DNA of 53,176 nucleotides. Source: Thiothrix sp. (GTDB taxonomy: Bacteria; Pseudomonadota; Gammaproteobacteria; Thiotrichales; Thiotrichaceae). Made by a program: the position numbers and the translations under genes. Location: contig NZ_JAQTLS010000025.1 of assembly GCF_028714775.1 (NCBI RefSeq), forward strand, positions 1-53,176. Direction: 5' to 3'. Below the pieces are notes generated by a model. That model worked only from the letters and a program-made list of their open reading frames with translations. It ran no database searches and was not told the origin of the DNA. Position 1 is the stretch's first letter; every line of letters begins with the position of its first letter. Shown piece by piece: positions 33,678 through 41,226 of this stretch.

Positions 33678-34226
33678 CTAATCCCCCGCCATAAAGTCTT
33701 GTGCCTGCCCTTGGGCTTGTGCCGTGGTCATGGCAACGGGCGGTTTGCCCTTGGTGCTGGCCTTGTCGGCAGCCCCCCCAACAGGCCCCTTCTCTGTGGG
33801 GTGTTCCAGTGCCATGTAGCCGTTGGCATAAATGCTTTTTTCGGTGTTGGCACTCAGCGCCCACTGGCCAGCATCAGCCACGAAATAGCTGTAGCCTTGG
33901 TCATGGAACACCCCGTTGTTGTCCTCCCACGGGGCAACCCAGACACGCATCACTTGTGGCATGGAACGGATGGCAATGCCTTCAGGGATATACTGCGTCA
34001 CCCGTGCGCCCGTGGCCTCCACCGCTTTGCCTGCCTTGCCGGGTGTACCGCCACTGCCTTTGAGTTTTTTGCCCAGTGCGGTCAAATACGAGTCTGACAC
34101 CGACTGGCACTTGCCGCCCTGCACTGAACCACACGCATAACTGGGGCTGGTGCTGCACCCGGACAGCAATAAGGTGGCAAACGCCAAGCCCCATAAGCCC
34201 GCTGTTGCCGTTTTCATCATTTTCAT
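33678..34226 (-). CDS. traV: TraV, outer-membrane lipoprotein of the secretion core complex
   Basis: Encodes 182 residues from ATG 34226, 2 bp after the dsbC stop with AAGGGG upstream. The lipobox is LLSGC (about residue 23), followed by the TraV Cys pair in YACGSVQGGKCQSV. The conserved IAIRSMPQVMRVWVAPWEDNNGVFHDQGYSYFV segment identifies TraV (VirB7-like), which forms the outer-membrane ring with TraK and TraB. The Ala/Gln-rich tail is unlike F TraV and of unknown function. Confidence 0.88.
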   Translation of the reverse strand: MKMMKTATAGLWGLAFATLLLSGCSTSPSYACGSVQGGKCQSVSDSYLTALGKKLKGSGGTPGKAGKAVEATGARVTQYIPEGIAIRSMPQVMRVWVAPWEDNNGVFHDQGYSYFVADAGQWALSANTEKSIYANGYMALEHPTEKGPVGGAADKASTKGKPPVAMTTAQAQGQAQDFMAGD

Positions 34227-34228
34227 GG

Positions 34229-34984
34229 CTATTGCCCCTTCTCTGGTTGTTGTGGCTGTAACCATTGGGTCAGGGCATCACCTAAGCCCGGCACAACCAG
34301 CCCGCTGTTTGTCACAAAAAAAGGTGTCCCCTGTATCTGGTGGGCGGCGGCATACTTCGCCACCCCATCCAGCCCCGTTGCGGCTTTGGCGCGGCAAGCA
34401 GTATTGCTTGACAGTGGCACGGGCTTTCCCGCCATGCCTGTCCCCAATGCGGCGGGCGGGTCAGCCGCGCACAAGATATTGAGGGTTTTGTCGCGGGATT
34501 CCGGGTGCAGGCCATCCAGTGGCAACATCACGTAATGCACCCGGATACCCGCTGTTGCCTGCAATGCCGTGTAGGCTTGCTTGCAGTACGGGCAATCCAC
34601 ATCCAAAAAAGCCACCACTTCCCTTTTGGCTTTTTCATCACCTACAGAAATGCGTGCCGCCGTGGGGATTTTGTCCCACTGGATGTTGTATGCCGCCGCC
34701 TGCAAGGCATCTTGCTGGGGTTGGGTCATGTCCTTCCCCGTCCCAAGGTCAAACAAATGGCCGACCAGCAAGATTTTCTTGCCGGGCTGCATGTAGAAGA
34801 TGTTTTGGCCTGCGGTGACTTCATAGACGCCCTCCAACCCGGTAGTTTCCACGGACTTGACTTCCGTACTGGGGAGCAGCGCCCGGATATTGCCAGCCAC
34901 ATCCGCTGGGGCGGGTGCTGCCAATGCCGCCGTACTTGCCAACAAGGCCAACAGCACAAGGCTGCGGGTGGTTTTGTTTACCAT
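34229..34984 (-). CDS. DsbC-family disulfide isomerase of the conjugation operon
   Basis: Encodes 251 residues with a signal peptide (SLVLLALLASTAALAAPAPA). An N-terminal dimerisation domain (IRALLPSTEVKSVETTGLEGVYEV, then IFYMQPGKKILLVGHLFDLG) is followed by a thioredoxin domain with CPYC (FLDVDCPYCKQAY) and the cis-Pro loop QGTPFFVTNSG. DsbC-like proteins are standard parts of F/SXT-type operons (between traB and traV) and assist folding of cysteine-rich transfer proteins. It overlaps traB by 7 bp. Confidence 0.9.
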   Translation of the reverse strand: MVNKTTRSLVLLALLASTAALAAPAPADVAGNIRALLPSTEVKSVETTGLEGVYEVTAGQNIFYMQPGKKILLVGHLFDLGTGKDMTQPQQDALQAAAYNIQWDKIPTAARISVGDEKAKREVVAFLDVDCPYCKQAYTALQATAGIRVHYVMLPLDGLHPESRDKTLNILCAADPPAALGTGMAGKPVPLSSNTACRAKAATGLDGVAKYAAAHQIQGTPFFVTNSGLVVPGLGDALTQWLQPQQPEKGQ

Positions 34985-36453
34985 GTATTGTCTCCTGTGC
35001 GGATCGCCTTGCCCGCCTGCGCTTGGTCGTCTGCGGTCACAATCGGGGTGGTGGCCCGCTGGCCTGCCGCCATTGCCACAACAGGTTCGGCATCAATGTC
35101 CAGCCCAGACAGCAGGATCACGGTCACATCCCGCCCTGCGGACACTTCCAAAATGGGGAAGGTCTTTTCTGCCGCCTTGATGTAGTAATCCGCCAGCTTG
35201 TTCATGGCAGCACCGGAGCCGGAGGTCAGCCCAAACTCCAAGGCTTGGTTGGGGGACACGCTGGTTACAGCCCCCGTACCTGTTTGGGTGACAGTGGTGG
35301 CGGCTTGCGCCAAGCCTTGCCCAATACCGCCCAAGGTGCCTGCCAGCATGGCATTGGCAATCAATGCCCCCTGTTTGGACACCAAGTTGCCACGTACACC
35401 CGCCTTGCCGTCCTCACCCGCAATGTAGGCATCCAGTTTGGTGTCAATCACCGTGCCATCTTTGAGGACGCAGGACATCTTTTCGGTACGCAGGTTGACC
35501 CGTTCAGAAGAAATGTCGCCGTATCCAGAAGCCAGTACGTGGCACTCCTTCACTTTCGACTTGAAGCGGTTGGGCAGGAAGGCATTGTCCGTCACCACCA
35601 GTAAGACGGGGTGCGGGTTCTGCTCGGCATTGCCGCCCGTGGGTGCGTCCAATGACGCGACCAGTTGCGCCTTAAAGAAGGAGCCGGAGGGGATGTAGGT
35701 TTTGGATTTGGGGCGCTCACGTTTCTGCGGGAGTGGGCGGCCTGTTGCCGCTTGTTGCACGGCAACCGCTTGGGGGGCAACCAGCGGGGCGGTTGGGTTG
35801 TCGCCCAGCCCTTGGCCGGGGGGCTTTACCGTCGGCGCGGCTTGCCCAGTATCGCCAGCATCAGTAACTACCGGGGCATCATCAGCGCCATCCACCACCA
35901 CATGCACGATGCTGCCGCTGTCATCTTCCAGCGGCAAGGGTGATGGTAGGGGCGCGGCTGCGCCATCACCCGCCATCCCGCCCACGGGCAGTGCTGGCAG
36001 GTTGCCACCAGCCCCCGCAGGCAACGGCGGGACAATCGCATCCAAGGGGCCACCCAGCACGCCCGCCGGTGCTGCGGCCTTGCTGGCGGTGGTGGCAGCA
36101 TCCTGCAAGCCCTTGACCGTATCTGCCTGCCCCTTGAGTTGCTTGTTCAGTTCCTCATTCTCGCGCTTGACCTGCTGCATCTGCTGCACCACCGCCTCAT
36201 TGGCACGGCGCATTTCCTGCAAGGCCGTATCCGCCTTGGCTGTCCATAACTCCTCCCCGCTGATCTTGCGGGCAACAGCCTCCACCTGTTCCACCTTGGC
36301 GGTGGCGGTTGGCAGGGTTTCCGCTGCTGGCTTGCCGGGGTCAGCCAACCACATCAGGAACAGCAGCACGGCAAATACACCCAAACCACCCCCAAACAGC
36401 AGCAGCTTTTGGCGCTTGGCAGCACTGCCAGCATCCGGGACACTCATGCTCAT
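34978..36453 (-). CDS. traB: TraB, VirB10-type core-complex protein
   Basis: Encodes 491 residues. A cytoplasmic N-terminus and TM helix (LLLFGGGLGVFAVLLFLMWLA) are followed by a coiled coil (about 60-110, MRRANEAVVQQMQQVKREN), a Pro/Ala-rich linker with acidic patches, and the VirB10 beta-barrel domain: TYIPSGSFFKAQLVASLDAPTGG, VLLVVTDNAFLPNRFKSKV, ECHVLASGYGDISSERV, GLDIDAEPV. TraB spans both membranes and couples the inner motor to the outer pore. It overlaps traK by 4 bp (ATGA) and dsbC by 7 bp. Confidence 0.93.
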   Translation of the reverse strand: MSMSVPDAGSAAKRQKLLLFGGGLGVFAVLLFLMWLADPGKPAAETLPTATAKVEQVEAVARKISGEELWTAKADTALQEMRRANEAVVQQMQQVKRENEELNKQLKGQADTVKGLQDAATTASKAAAPAGVLGGPLDAIVPPLPAGAGGNLPALPVGGMAGDGAAAPLPSPLPLEDDSGSIVHVVVDGADDAPVVTDAGDTGQAAPTVKPPGQGLGDNPTAPLVAPQAVAVQQAATGRPLPQKRERPKSKTYIPSGSFFKAQLVASLDAPTGGNAEQNPHPVLLVVTDNAFLPNRFKSKVKECHVLASGYGDISSERVNLRTEKMSCVLKDGTVIDTKLDAYIAGEDGKAGVRGNLVSKQGALIANAMLAGTLGGIGQGLAQAATTVTQTGTGAVTSVSPNQALEFGLTSGSGAAMNKLADYYIKAAEKTFPILEVSAGRDVTVILLSGLDIDAEPVVAMAAGQRATTPIVTADDQAQAGKAIRTGDNTW

Positions 36454-37241
36454 TGCCCAACCTCCTTCACCACGTAAACGTAGGTGAACTCGCCCGCTTG
36501 CAGGATCGGGTTCTTAATGGCCACCCCCAGAATGCCCGTGCCTTGGAACTCACTTTCTACCGTGCGCATCTCAGAACCCGTGCGGTTGGTCAGGGTATAG
36601 GTTTCACCTGTCAGGGTGTCGCCCTCATACGAGGCTACCCGCACATACTCAGCACCCGGCCACAAGGGCTGTGGCTCATTCAGGCCACGCGCCACATCGT
36701 AGCCGGACACATCCTCCACGTTGGCTGCCATCACCTGCATCAGTGCCATCACCTCACTGGGCAGTGACTGGTCATTTTGGATCACCACCCGCCCGGATTT
36801 GGCCTTTTCCACCATCATGGGCTTGAGGGTGATAATTTCTGAAGGGGCATCGGACAGCGCCAAATCCAAGTTGAAGGTGCGCCCACCGTCGTCGGTGACA
36901 AATGCCGAAAACTGCCCCTTGCCACTGCCTGCCTTCTTACGCTTGACCTTGCCCCCACCGGGCAGGTCAAGCTCATCCAACACTTTCTCCCCACCCTTGT
37001 AGCGCACAAATACCTGCCCATTGCGCTTATCCACTTGAAAGGTCAGCTCTTTGCCATCGGCAGAAAAGATTTGCTCGACACGCGCACCCAGCACGCTGAT
37101 GCGCGTCAGCCCGGTACGGGACAGTTGTGCTTGGATGGTGTCGCCGTCATTGGCGGTAAATTCACTGGCCTGTGCCGCCACGGCCAGCAGCAAGGTGGCA
37201 GTGGCAAGCAGCCACGCCAAGGGTCGGGTCGCTTTTCTCAT
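36450..37241 (-). CDS. traK: TraK, VirB9-type core-complex protein
   Basis: Encodes 263 residues with a signal peptide (LAWLLATATLLLAVAAQASEF). The mature protein carries the F-type TraK features: FTANDGDTIQAQLSRTGLTRISV, FQVDKRNGQVFVRY, and a C-terminal beta-sandwich (TLTNRTGSEMRTVES, ILGVAIKNPIL, TYVYVVKE). TraK bridges TraV and TraB in the periplasm. It overlaps traE and traB by 4 bp on either side. Confidence 0.9.
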   Translation of the reverse strand: MRKATRPLAWLLATATLLLAVAAQASEFTANDGDTIQAQLSRTGLTRISVLGARVEQIFSADGKELTFQVDKRNGQVFVRYKGGEKVLDELDLPGGGKVKRKKAGSGKGQFSAFVTDDGGRTFNLDLALSDAPSEIITLKPMMVEKAKSGRVVIQNDQSLPSEVMALMQVMAANVEDVSGYDVARGLNEPQPLWPGAEYVRVASYEGDTLTGETYTLTNRTGSEMRTVESEFQGTGILGVAIKNPILQAGEFTYVYVVKEVGQ

Positions 37242-37849
37242 GGGGTAGCCCCTCCGGGCTTTTTAGGTTCATTCAACGGGTCATTGGGTTGTGCTTCCTT
37301 GAACCCGGTCAGGTAGATACGCCCTGCATCAAGGCTAAATTCCATGCGGTAAAGCACTTGGCGGCTGGAAGTCGGCTTGTCGCCCACCCACGTCTTAAGC
37401 GTGCCTTTGATGGCAACCACCGGGCGGTTGTCCCCGGTGTGGTACTCCAGCGGGTAGAACGCCTGCGTGACGTTCTCCGCCCGCATTTTCGAGGCGGAAG
37501 CCTCCAGCTCGGATTTCAGCAAACCTTGGATGGAGGGGTGGGTGATGGACATCAGCCGGTCAATGTTATAGGCCGCGCTTTTGGGGTCACTGGTCAGCGC
37601 CAGTTGCGCCACATAATCGGCGGTCATCTGGTAATACTCAGGTGATGCGCCTGAATCAGCCACCCAGTACGGCTTGGTTGCCGTGGCGGAGGATGGGGGG
37701 ATGAAAATGGTCTTGGTCGAGGTGCTTTTGCCAAACACGGTCAGCACCAGCAGCACCACCAGCACGGACAGGATGCCTGCCACCCATTGCCAACGGCGCA
37801 TCCCAGCAAGTGCCGTGCCAATGTCCTTCATTTGTTTGTCGCGGTTCAT
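37238..37849 (-). CDS. traE: TraE, VirB5/VirB8-like pilus assembly protein
   Basis: Encodes 203 residues from ATG 37849, which overlaps the traL stop as ATGA; the frame continues far upstream through traL but that is a shadow. A TM helix (WVAGILSVLVVLLVLTVFG) leads to a periplasmic domain with TKTIFIPP, YYQMTADYVAQLALTSDP and MEFSLDAGRIYLTGFKE. TraE is an inner-membrane VirB8-like component. Length and gene order (L, E, K, B) fit F-like systems. Confidence 0.9.
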   Translation of the reverse strand: MNRDKQMKDIGTALAGMRRWQWVAGILSVLVVLLVLTVFGKSTSTKTIFIPPSSATATKPYWVADSGASPEYYQMTADYVAQLALTSDPKSAAYNIDRLMSITHPSIQGLLKSELEASASKMRAENVTQAFYPLEYHTGDNRPVVAIKGTLKTWVGDKPTSSRQVLYRMEFSLDAGRIYLTGFKEAQPNDPLNEPKKPGGATP

Positions 37850-38148
37850 CCGATGTACTCCCGGATATAAGACGGTGGCGTTGACTGCATCTTGGCAAAC
37901 CCCAGATACCAATACAGGGCGTGCAGCATGTAATACGCACCCCGCCCGGCTTTCAGTTTCTGCACGGCATAGCTTGCCAACAACCCCAACACGGCCCCGA
38001 TGAAAAACCAGCCCATGATCAGGCCGATGCCAATAGGGGCAACCATTGCCATGAACTCGTCCATGTCCCAATAAAATGCCTTGGGCGGCGCATCCAATAA
38101 ACGCGGGATGTAATACTGGCCTAATGCCCGTTGCTGGCTGTCACTCAT
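37846..38148 (-). CDS. traL: TraL, VirB3-type inner-membrane protein
   Basis: Encodes 100 residues. An N-terminal YYIPRLLDAPPKAFYWDMDEF is the hallmark of F-type TraL, followed by two closely spaced TM helices (MAMVAPIGIGLIMGWFF, IGAVLGLLASYAV) and a basic/aromatic tail (HALYWYLGF). It probably anchors the TraC ATPase to the membrane. It lies 64 bp after the second pilin gene and overlaps traE. Confidence 0.92.
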   Translation of the reverse strand: MSDSQQRALGQYYIPRLLDAPPKAFYWDMDEFMAMVAPIGIGLIMGWFFIGAVLGLLASYAVQKLKAGRGAYYMLHALYWYLGFAKMQSTPPSYIREYIG

Positions 38149-38212
38149 GCCGGACTCCTGATAAGTGGCCCCCCTTTCATAGCAAGGCCACGGTTAACCT
38201 CACCTAAATGGC

Positions 38213-38599
38213 CTAAAGGGTGGCAGTGGCAATGCCTTCCAGCACCGCAGGCCCGAATGCCACGAACAGCGCGAACACGATGCCGGAAATGGCCGGGATC
38301 GGGCTGGACTTGGCGACACCAATGCCAAGGCCAAGCACAAAGGCGAACATCGCAATGGCCTTGCCCAGATAACCGGAAACCCAGTCCTTGAGCTTGTTGT
38401 AGATGCCTTGGAACTCGGTGGCGGTAGTGCCTGCATCCACGTTCAGTGCCAGCAGCACGAATGTCAGCGCCACAAGGCTGATGATGAGGGCTTTTTTGTT
38501 GTCCAGCGCCCAGAGCACCAGCCGGGTGCTGGTTTCATCCGCTTGGCGGGCCAAGTTGGCGGCAAAATTGCCGTAAGGTTGTTGTATGGCTATTGCCAT
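38213..38599 (-). CDS. TraA-type conjugative pilin, copy 2 of a tandem pair
   Basis: Encodes 128 residues from the second ATG (38599), which has AGGAG 7 bp upstream; the ATG at 38605 is too close to that site. The long leader (about 55 residues including a hydrophobic helix) precedes a mature pilin of about 70 residues: ATEFQGIYNKLKDWVSGYLG, then the two hydrophobic helices of an F-like pilin (AIAMFAFVLGLGIGVAKSSP, AISGIVFALFVAFGPAVLEG). The leader differs from that of the neighbour at 38633, but the mature part is nearly identical. It is the more promoter-distal copy, just before traL. Confidence 0.85.
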   Translation of the reverse strand: MAIAIQQPYGNFAANLARQADETSTRLVLWALDNKKALIISLVALTFVLLALNVDAGTTATEFQGIYNKLKDWVSGYLGKAIAMFAFVLGLGIGVAKSSPIPAISGIVFALFVAFGPAVLEGIATATL

Positions 38600-38851
38600 T
38601 TTCATGCTCCTGTTTTGTTGTAGAAAAAATGGCTAGGCCGTGGCAGTGGCAATGCCTTCCAGCACCGCAGGCCCGAATGCCACGAACAGCGCGAACACGA
38701 TGCCGGAAATGGCCGGGATCGGGCTGGACTTGGCGACACCAATGCCAAGGCCAAGCACGAAGGCAAACATCGCAATGGCCTTGCCCAGATAACCGGAAAC
38801 CCAGTCCTTGAGCTTGTCGTAGATGCCTTGGAACTCGGTGGCGGTGGTGCC
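38221..38851. repeat. 211-bp direct repeat covering the mature parts of two pilin genes
   Basis: 38221-38431 and 38641-38851 align without gaps (offset exactly 420 bp) with about four mismatches by eye, while the adjoining leader-coding parts are clearly different. This boundary between identical and diverged sequence points to gene conversion or selection on the mature pilin, not to a simple recent duplication. Confidence 0.9.
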
Positions 38852-39016
38852 GCCGAAGGCGGTGTCCACCATCACCACCAGCAATGCCAATGCCACAATG
38901 CCTGTGATGATGGCTTTCCTGTTGCCAAGCGCCAAAAGCATCAGCCGGGTGCTGGCCTCATCTGCCGCTTGCAGCCATGCTGGCGGTGGGTTTTGTCGTA
39001 GGGTGGCTATTGCCAT
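38633..39016 (-). CDS. TraA-type conjugative pilin, copy 1 of a tandem pair
   Basis: Encodes 127 residues from ATG 39016 (CAGGAG 9-10 bp upstream). Leader of about 55 residues (ITGIVALALLVVMVDTAFGG forms its helix) and a mature pilin like that of 38213-38599: ATEFQGIYDKLKDWVSGYLG, one residue different (Asp for Asn), and the last residue Ala instead of Leu. Pilins of this kind are cleaved, and in some systems cyclised by the S26 peptidase, then assembled by TraE/TraL/TraC. It is unusual to have two. Confidence 0.85.
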   Translation of the reverse strand: MAIATLRQNPPPAWLQAADEASTRLMLLALGNRKAIITGIVALALLVVMVDTAFGGTTATEFQGIYDKLKDWVSGYLGKAIAMFAFVLGLGIGVAKSSPIPAISGIVFALFVAFGPAVLEGIATATA

Positions 39017-39061
39017 GTGTCATTACTCCTGTTGTGTAAAAGCTGGTTGGCCCGTTAATAT

Positions 39062-39700
39062 TTAATGTTTGGGGTAAGCGTAATAATCAAACCCACCTTC
39101 ACTGGTCAGCGGTGCTGGTGCGGTGCTGTCCCCGTATCCCCCGTACCCGCCGCTGGCATCGCCATAGCCTGCCCCGCCATCCTTGGGTGTCGGTTGGGCA
39201 CAGGGGTAGCCATTGCCGCACGTCACCCACTGCCCATCACACAGGCGCAGCCCAATACGGTGGTAGCCCGGCATGTACCAGTCAGGTTGGGTTTTGGGTG
39301 GTTCCCCCTGCGGGCAGGTGGCCAACACCCCCCGGCTGCTGTCGGGGTTCGGGTCGGCGGTGATCCCCACCGTCCGGGGTTGCGGCGTTGCCCTTGCGGT
39401 GGCGGGCAGGTGCTTGCTGGGGAGGGGAGGCACAACCCCATCCAATCCCCCGTTGGGTGCAACATCCCCGCCCCAATCAGGGTCAAGCAATTCCAGTTCA
39501 ATCGAAGACGCTCCAGACAAGCTGTTCCCCCCCGCTGCTGGCTGTTGTGCGGCTGGTGGCCGTTTGCTGCCTTGGCTGGCCACCCCTGCGTCCACGCCCA
39601 CTTTCGGCAGGTTGCACCCCGGCAACAGCAACAGGGGCAGCAGTACCAGCAGTGCCAGTACCATGCTGTTGCCCCAATGCCCTGAAAACCTTGTTTGCAT
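39062..39700 (-). CDS. lipoprotein in conjugation operon overlapping the transglycosylase gene
   Basis: Encodes up to 212 residues from ATG 39700; ATG 39664 is an alternative. The signal (MVLALLVLLPLLLLPGC) has a clear lipobox LLPGC. The mature protein is Gly/Pro-rich with three or four Cys (ATCPQGEPP, LRLCDGQWVTCGNGYPC) and a Gly-Tyr repeat (GYGDASGGYGGYGD) close to the C-terminus. No domain is recognised; position between slt and pilin genes suggests an accessory, possibly surface-exposed, component. Its first 203 bp overlap the preceding gene in another frame, which is unusual. Confidence 0.65.
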   Translation of the reverse strand: MQTRFSGHWGNSMVLALLVLLPLLLLPGCNLPKVGVDAGVASQGSKRPPAAQQPAAGGNSLSGASSIELELLDPDWGGDVAPNGGLDGVVPPLPSKHLPATARATPQPRTVGITADPNPDSSRGVLATCPQGEPPKTQPDWYMPGYHRIGLRLCDGQWVTCGNGYPCAQPTPKDGGAGYGDASGGYGGYGDSTAPAPLTSEGGFDYYAYPKH

Positions 39701-40145
39701 ACGTCATCCTCACATTGTCTTTTTTGGGGTCAGTGCCTGCGCCATACGCGCCTATGCCCTGCCAGTTGTAGCCGTAACGGTCAATGCCCTGTTTTAAAAT
39801 CCACGCCCCGACATTCAAGTTGGTGCAGGCATCCATCAGCTCATCCTTGCCGATCCCATATTCCCTTAGCTTCGGCAACCACCAGTCATTGACCTGCATG
39901 AACCCAATGTCCAACGACCCGTTGGTATTTTGGGCAATGACCCGTGCGCGGTTGCTGGATTCGACCTGTGCCACCGCCCGCAACAGTTCCACCGGGACAC
40001 TGTGGCGGCTGGCAGCTTCTGCCCAGCAAGGGGCATTGCCATCGTGGCTGCTGGTTTGCTGGCCGGCCCATGCCAGCGGTGGTAAGGCCAACAAAGGGGC
40101 AGCCAAGAGGATGGGCAGCGCCAACAGTGCGTTTCCTGCCATCAT
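39498..40145 (-). CDS. VirB1-like lytic transglycosylase
   Basis: Encodes 215 residues. Signal peptide (LLALPILLAAPLLALPPLAWA) then a Slt domain: AASRHSVPVELLRAVAQVES with the catalytic Glu, GSLDIGFMQVNDWWLPKL, LNVGAWILKQGIDRYG, and NWQGIGAYGAGTD. It opens peptidoglycan for the secretion channel. The last 50 residues, rich in Gly, Thr, Ala and Arg, are encoded by DNA shared with the next lipoprotein gene. The start ATG overlaps the dsbA-like stop (ATGA). A second Slt domain sits at the end of TraG. Confidence 0.85.
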   Translation of the reverse strand: MMAGNALLALPILLAAPLLALPPLAWAGQQTSSHDGNAPCWAEAASRHSVPVELLRAVAQVESSNRARVIAQNTNGSLDIGFMQVNDWWLPKLREYGIGKDELMDACTNLNVGAWILKQGIDRYGYNWQGIGAYGAGTDPKKDNVRMTYANKVFRALGQQHGTGTAGTAAPVAVAGVQPAESGRGRRGGQPRQQTATSRTTASSGGEQLVWSVFD

Positions 40146-40699
40146 GCCTTGCCAAACTCCTCTTGCAGGATTTCCAGCGGGTCTTTGTCCGGCAAGCGCA
40201 GGCGTTGCATGTCGATGATGAATGCTGGGGTCGCGGTGATCTGGAATTGTTGGGTAATGTCTTCGGAACGCGCCAGCAGTTCCGCCACATCAGCGCCCTT
40301 TATGGCAGCAACAAAGCCCGCCGCCTCCAGCCCCACTGATTCCGCCACGGCAACCATGGTGCGTTCATCCGGCTTTTGGTTGCCCTCATAGATGGCCTTA
40401 AAGAATGCCGCCCGGAACGCATCACCCTTGCCCAATACCGCTGCCGAGTACCCGGCAGCAGCCAGTTTCAGGTCATCCGGGGAGGACACGATATGTACCG
40501 GGTAATGCTTGACCTGCGGGTTCAACGGCAGCCAGATGCCCAGTTGCAGCGAGAGCTTGTAGCAGTAGGGGCAGGCGAAGGAGAACACCCCCATAAAGGA
40601 GCGCCCACCCGTACCCGCCCCATTTGCCACCCCTACCAAGGGGAGGTTTGCCAGAAAGGACCCGGTTGTGCCCAATAAAAATGCCCGGCGTGACAACAT
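40142..40699 (-). CDS. DsbA-like thiol oxidase with twin-arginine signal
   Basis: Encodes 185 residues from ATG 40699 (TGATG overlap with the upstream gene). The N-terminus MLSRRAFLLGTTGSF carries a SRRxFL twin-arginine motif, so export may be through Tat. The thioredoxin domain has CPYC (VFSFACPYCYKLS) and a cis-Pro loop (ITATPAFIIDMQ). DsbA-like proteins introduce disulfides; the substrates here are probably the Cys-rich TraN and TraU. It is coupled to both neighbours. Confidence 0.85.
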   Translation of the reverse strand: MLSRRAFLLGTTGSFLANLPLVGVANGAGTGGRSFMGVFSFACPYCYKLSLQLGIWLPLNPQVKHYPVHIVSSPDDLKLAAAGYSAAVLGKGDAFRAAFFKAIYEGNQKPDERTMVAVAESVGLEAAGFVAAIKGADVAELLARSEDITQQFQITATPAFIIDMQRLRLPDKDPLEILQEEFGKA

Positions 40700-41226
40700 C
40701 ACTTGTCCCCCTTAATTGCCGTGACAGGCGGTTTCCAATCCTTGTCCGCCGCATCCGCCTTGTACTTTTCATAATTGGCGGATGGCGGCATACCGTCATC
40801 ACATACGTCCAGTTCAGACCAGACGTAAAAAGGCTTGCACGTATCCCCGCCCTTGTCATCGGCACAGTCCTTGTAAGTTTTTCCTTTGAGTGGTACCAAA
40901 TCCTGCCCAATCCCACCTTTGACCCGTGCGCATTTGCGCCCGCCGTTGTCTTTTTCCGAGTAGCGCGTGACCAGTTCCGCCGTCACCCGTAACGGGTCTT
41001 GGGAAAGCGTCTTTGCCTGCCAATCCTTTTCCATGTCCTCCGGGGCCAGCCCAGCCGCCTTATCCTCCCCGTTGACCACTTCCATCATGAAAAAGGTGGG
41101 CGGATGGCGTCCACGGGCAGTGCTGGCAGCAGGGGGTTCCCCACCCGCCGCAACACCCCACCCCGTGGACGCCATGCCCACAAGCGCTAGGGAGGTGAAA
41201 ATCCGTAAAAAAGTTGCCCACTTCAT
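40699..41226 (-). CDS. unknown exported protein between traN and dsbA-like gene
   Basis: Encodes 175 residues with a signal peptide (FLRIFTSLALVGMASTGWGVAA). The mature part is hydrophilic, with four Cys in the second half (RKCARVKG, KDCADD, DTCKPF, DVCDDG), consistent with two disulfides, and many Lys/Asp. No family is recognised. Both ends overlap neighbours (ATGA with traN, TGATG with the DsbA homologue), so it belongs to the conjugation operon, and it may be a periplasmic substrate of that oxidase. Confidence 0.6.
   Translation of the reverse strand: MKWATFLRIFTSLALVGMASTGWGVAAGGEPPAASTARGRHPPTFFMMEVVNGEDKAAGLAPEDMEKDWQAKTLSQDPLRVTAELVTRYSEKDNGGRKCARVKGGIGQDLVPLKGKTYKDCADDKGGDTCKPFYVWSELDVCDDGMPPSANYEKYKADAADKDWKPPVTAIKGDK

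Noticed and set aside
37850-38071. N-terminal extension of TraE by 74 residues
   Set aside because: It lies inside traL in another frame and starts without a site; ATG 37849 overlaps the traL stop as ATGA and gives a normal TraE.
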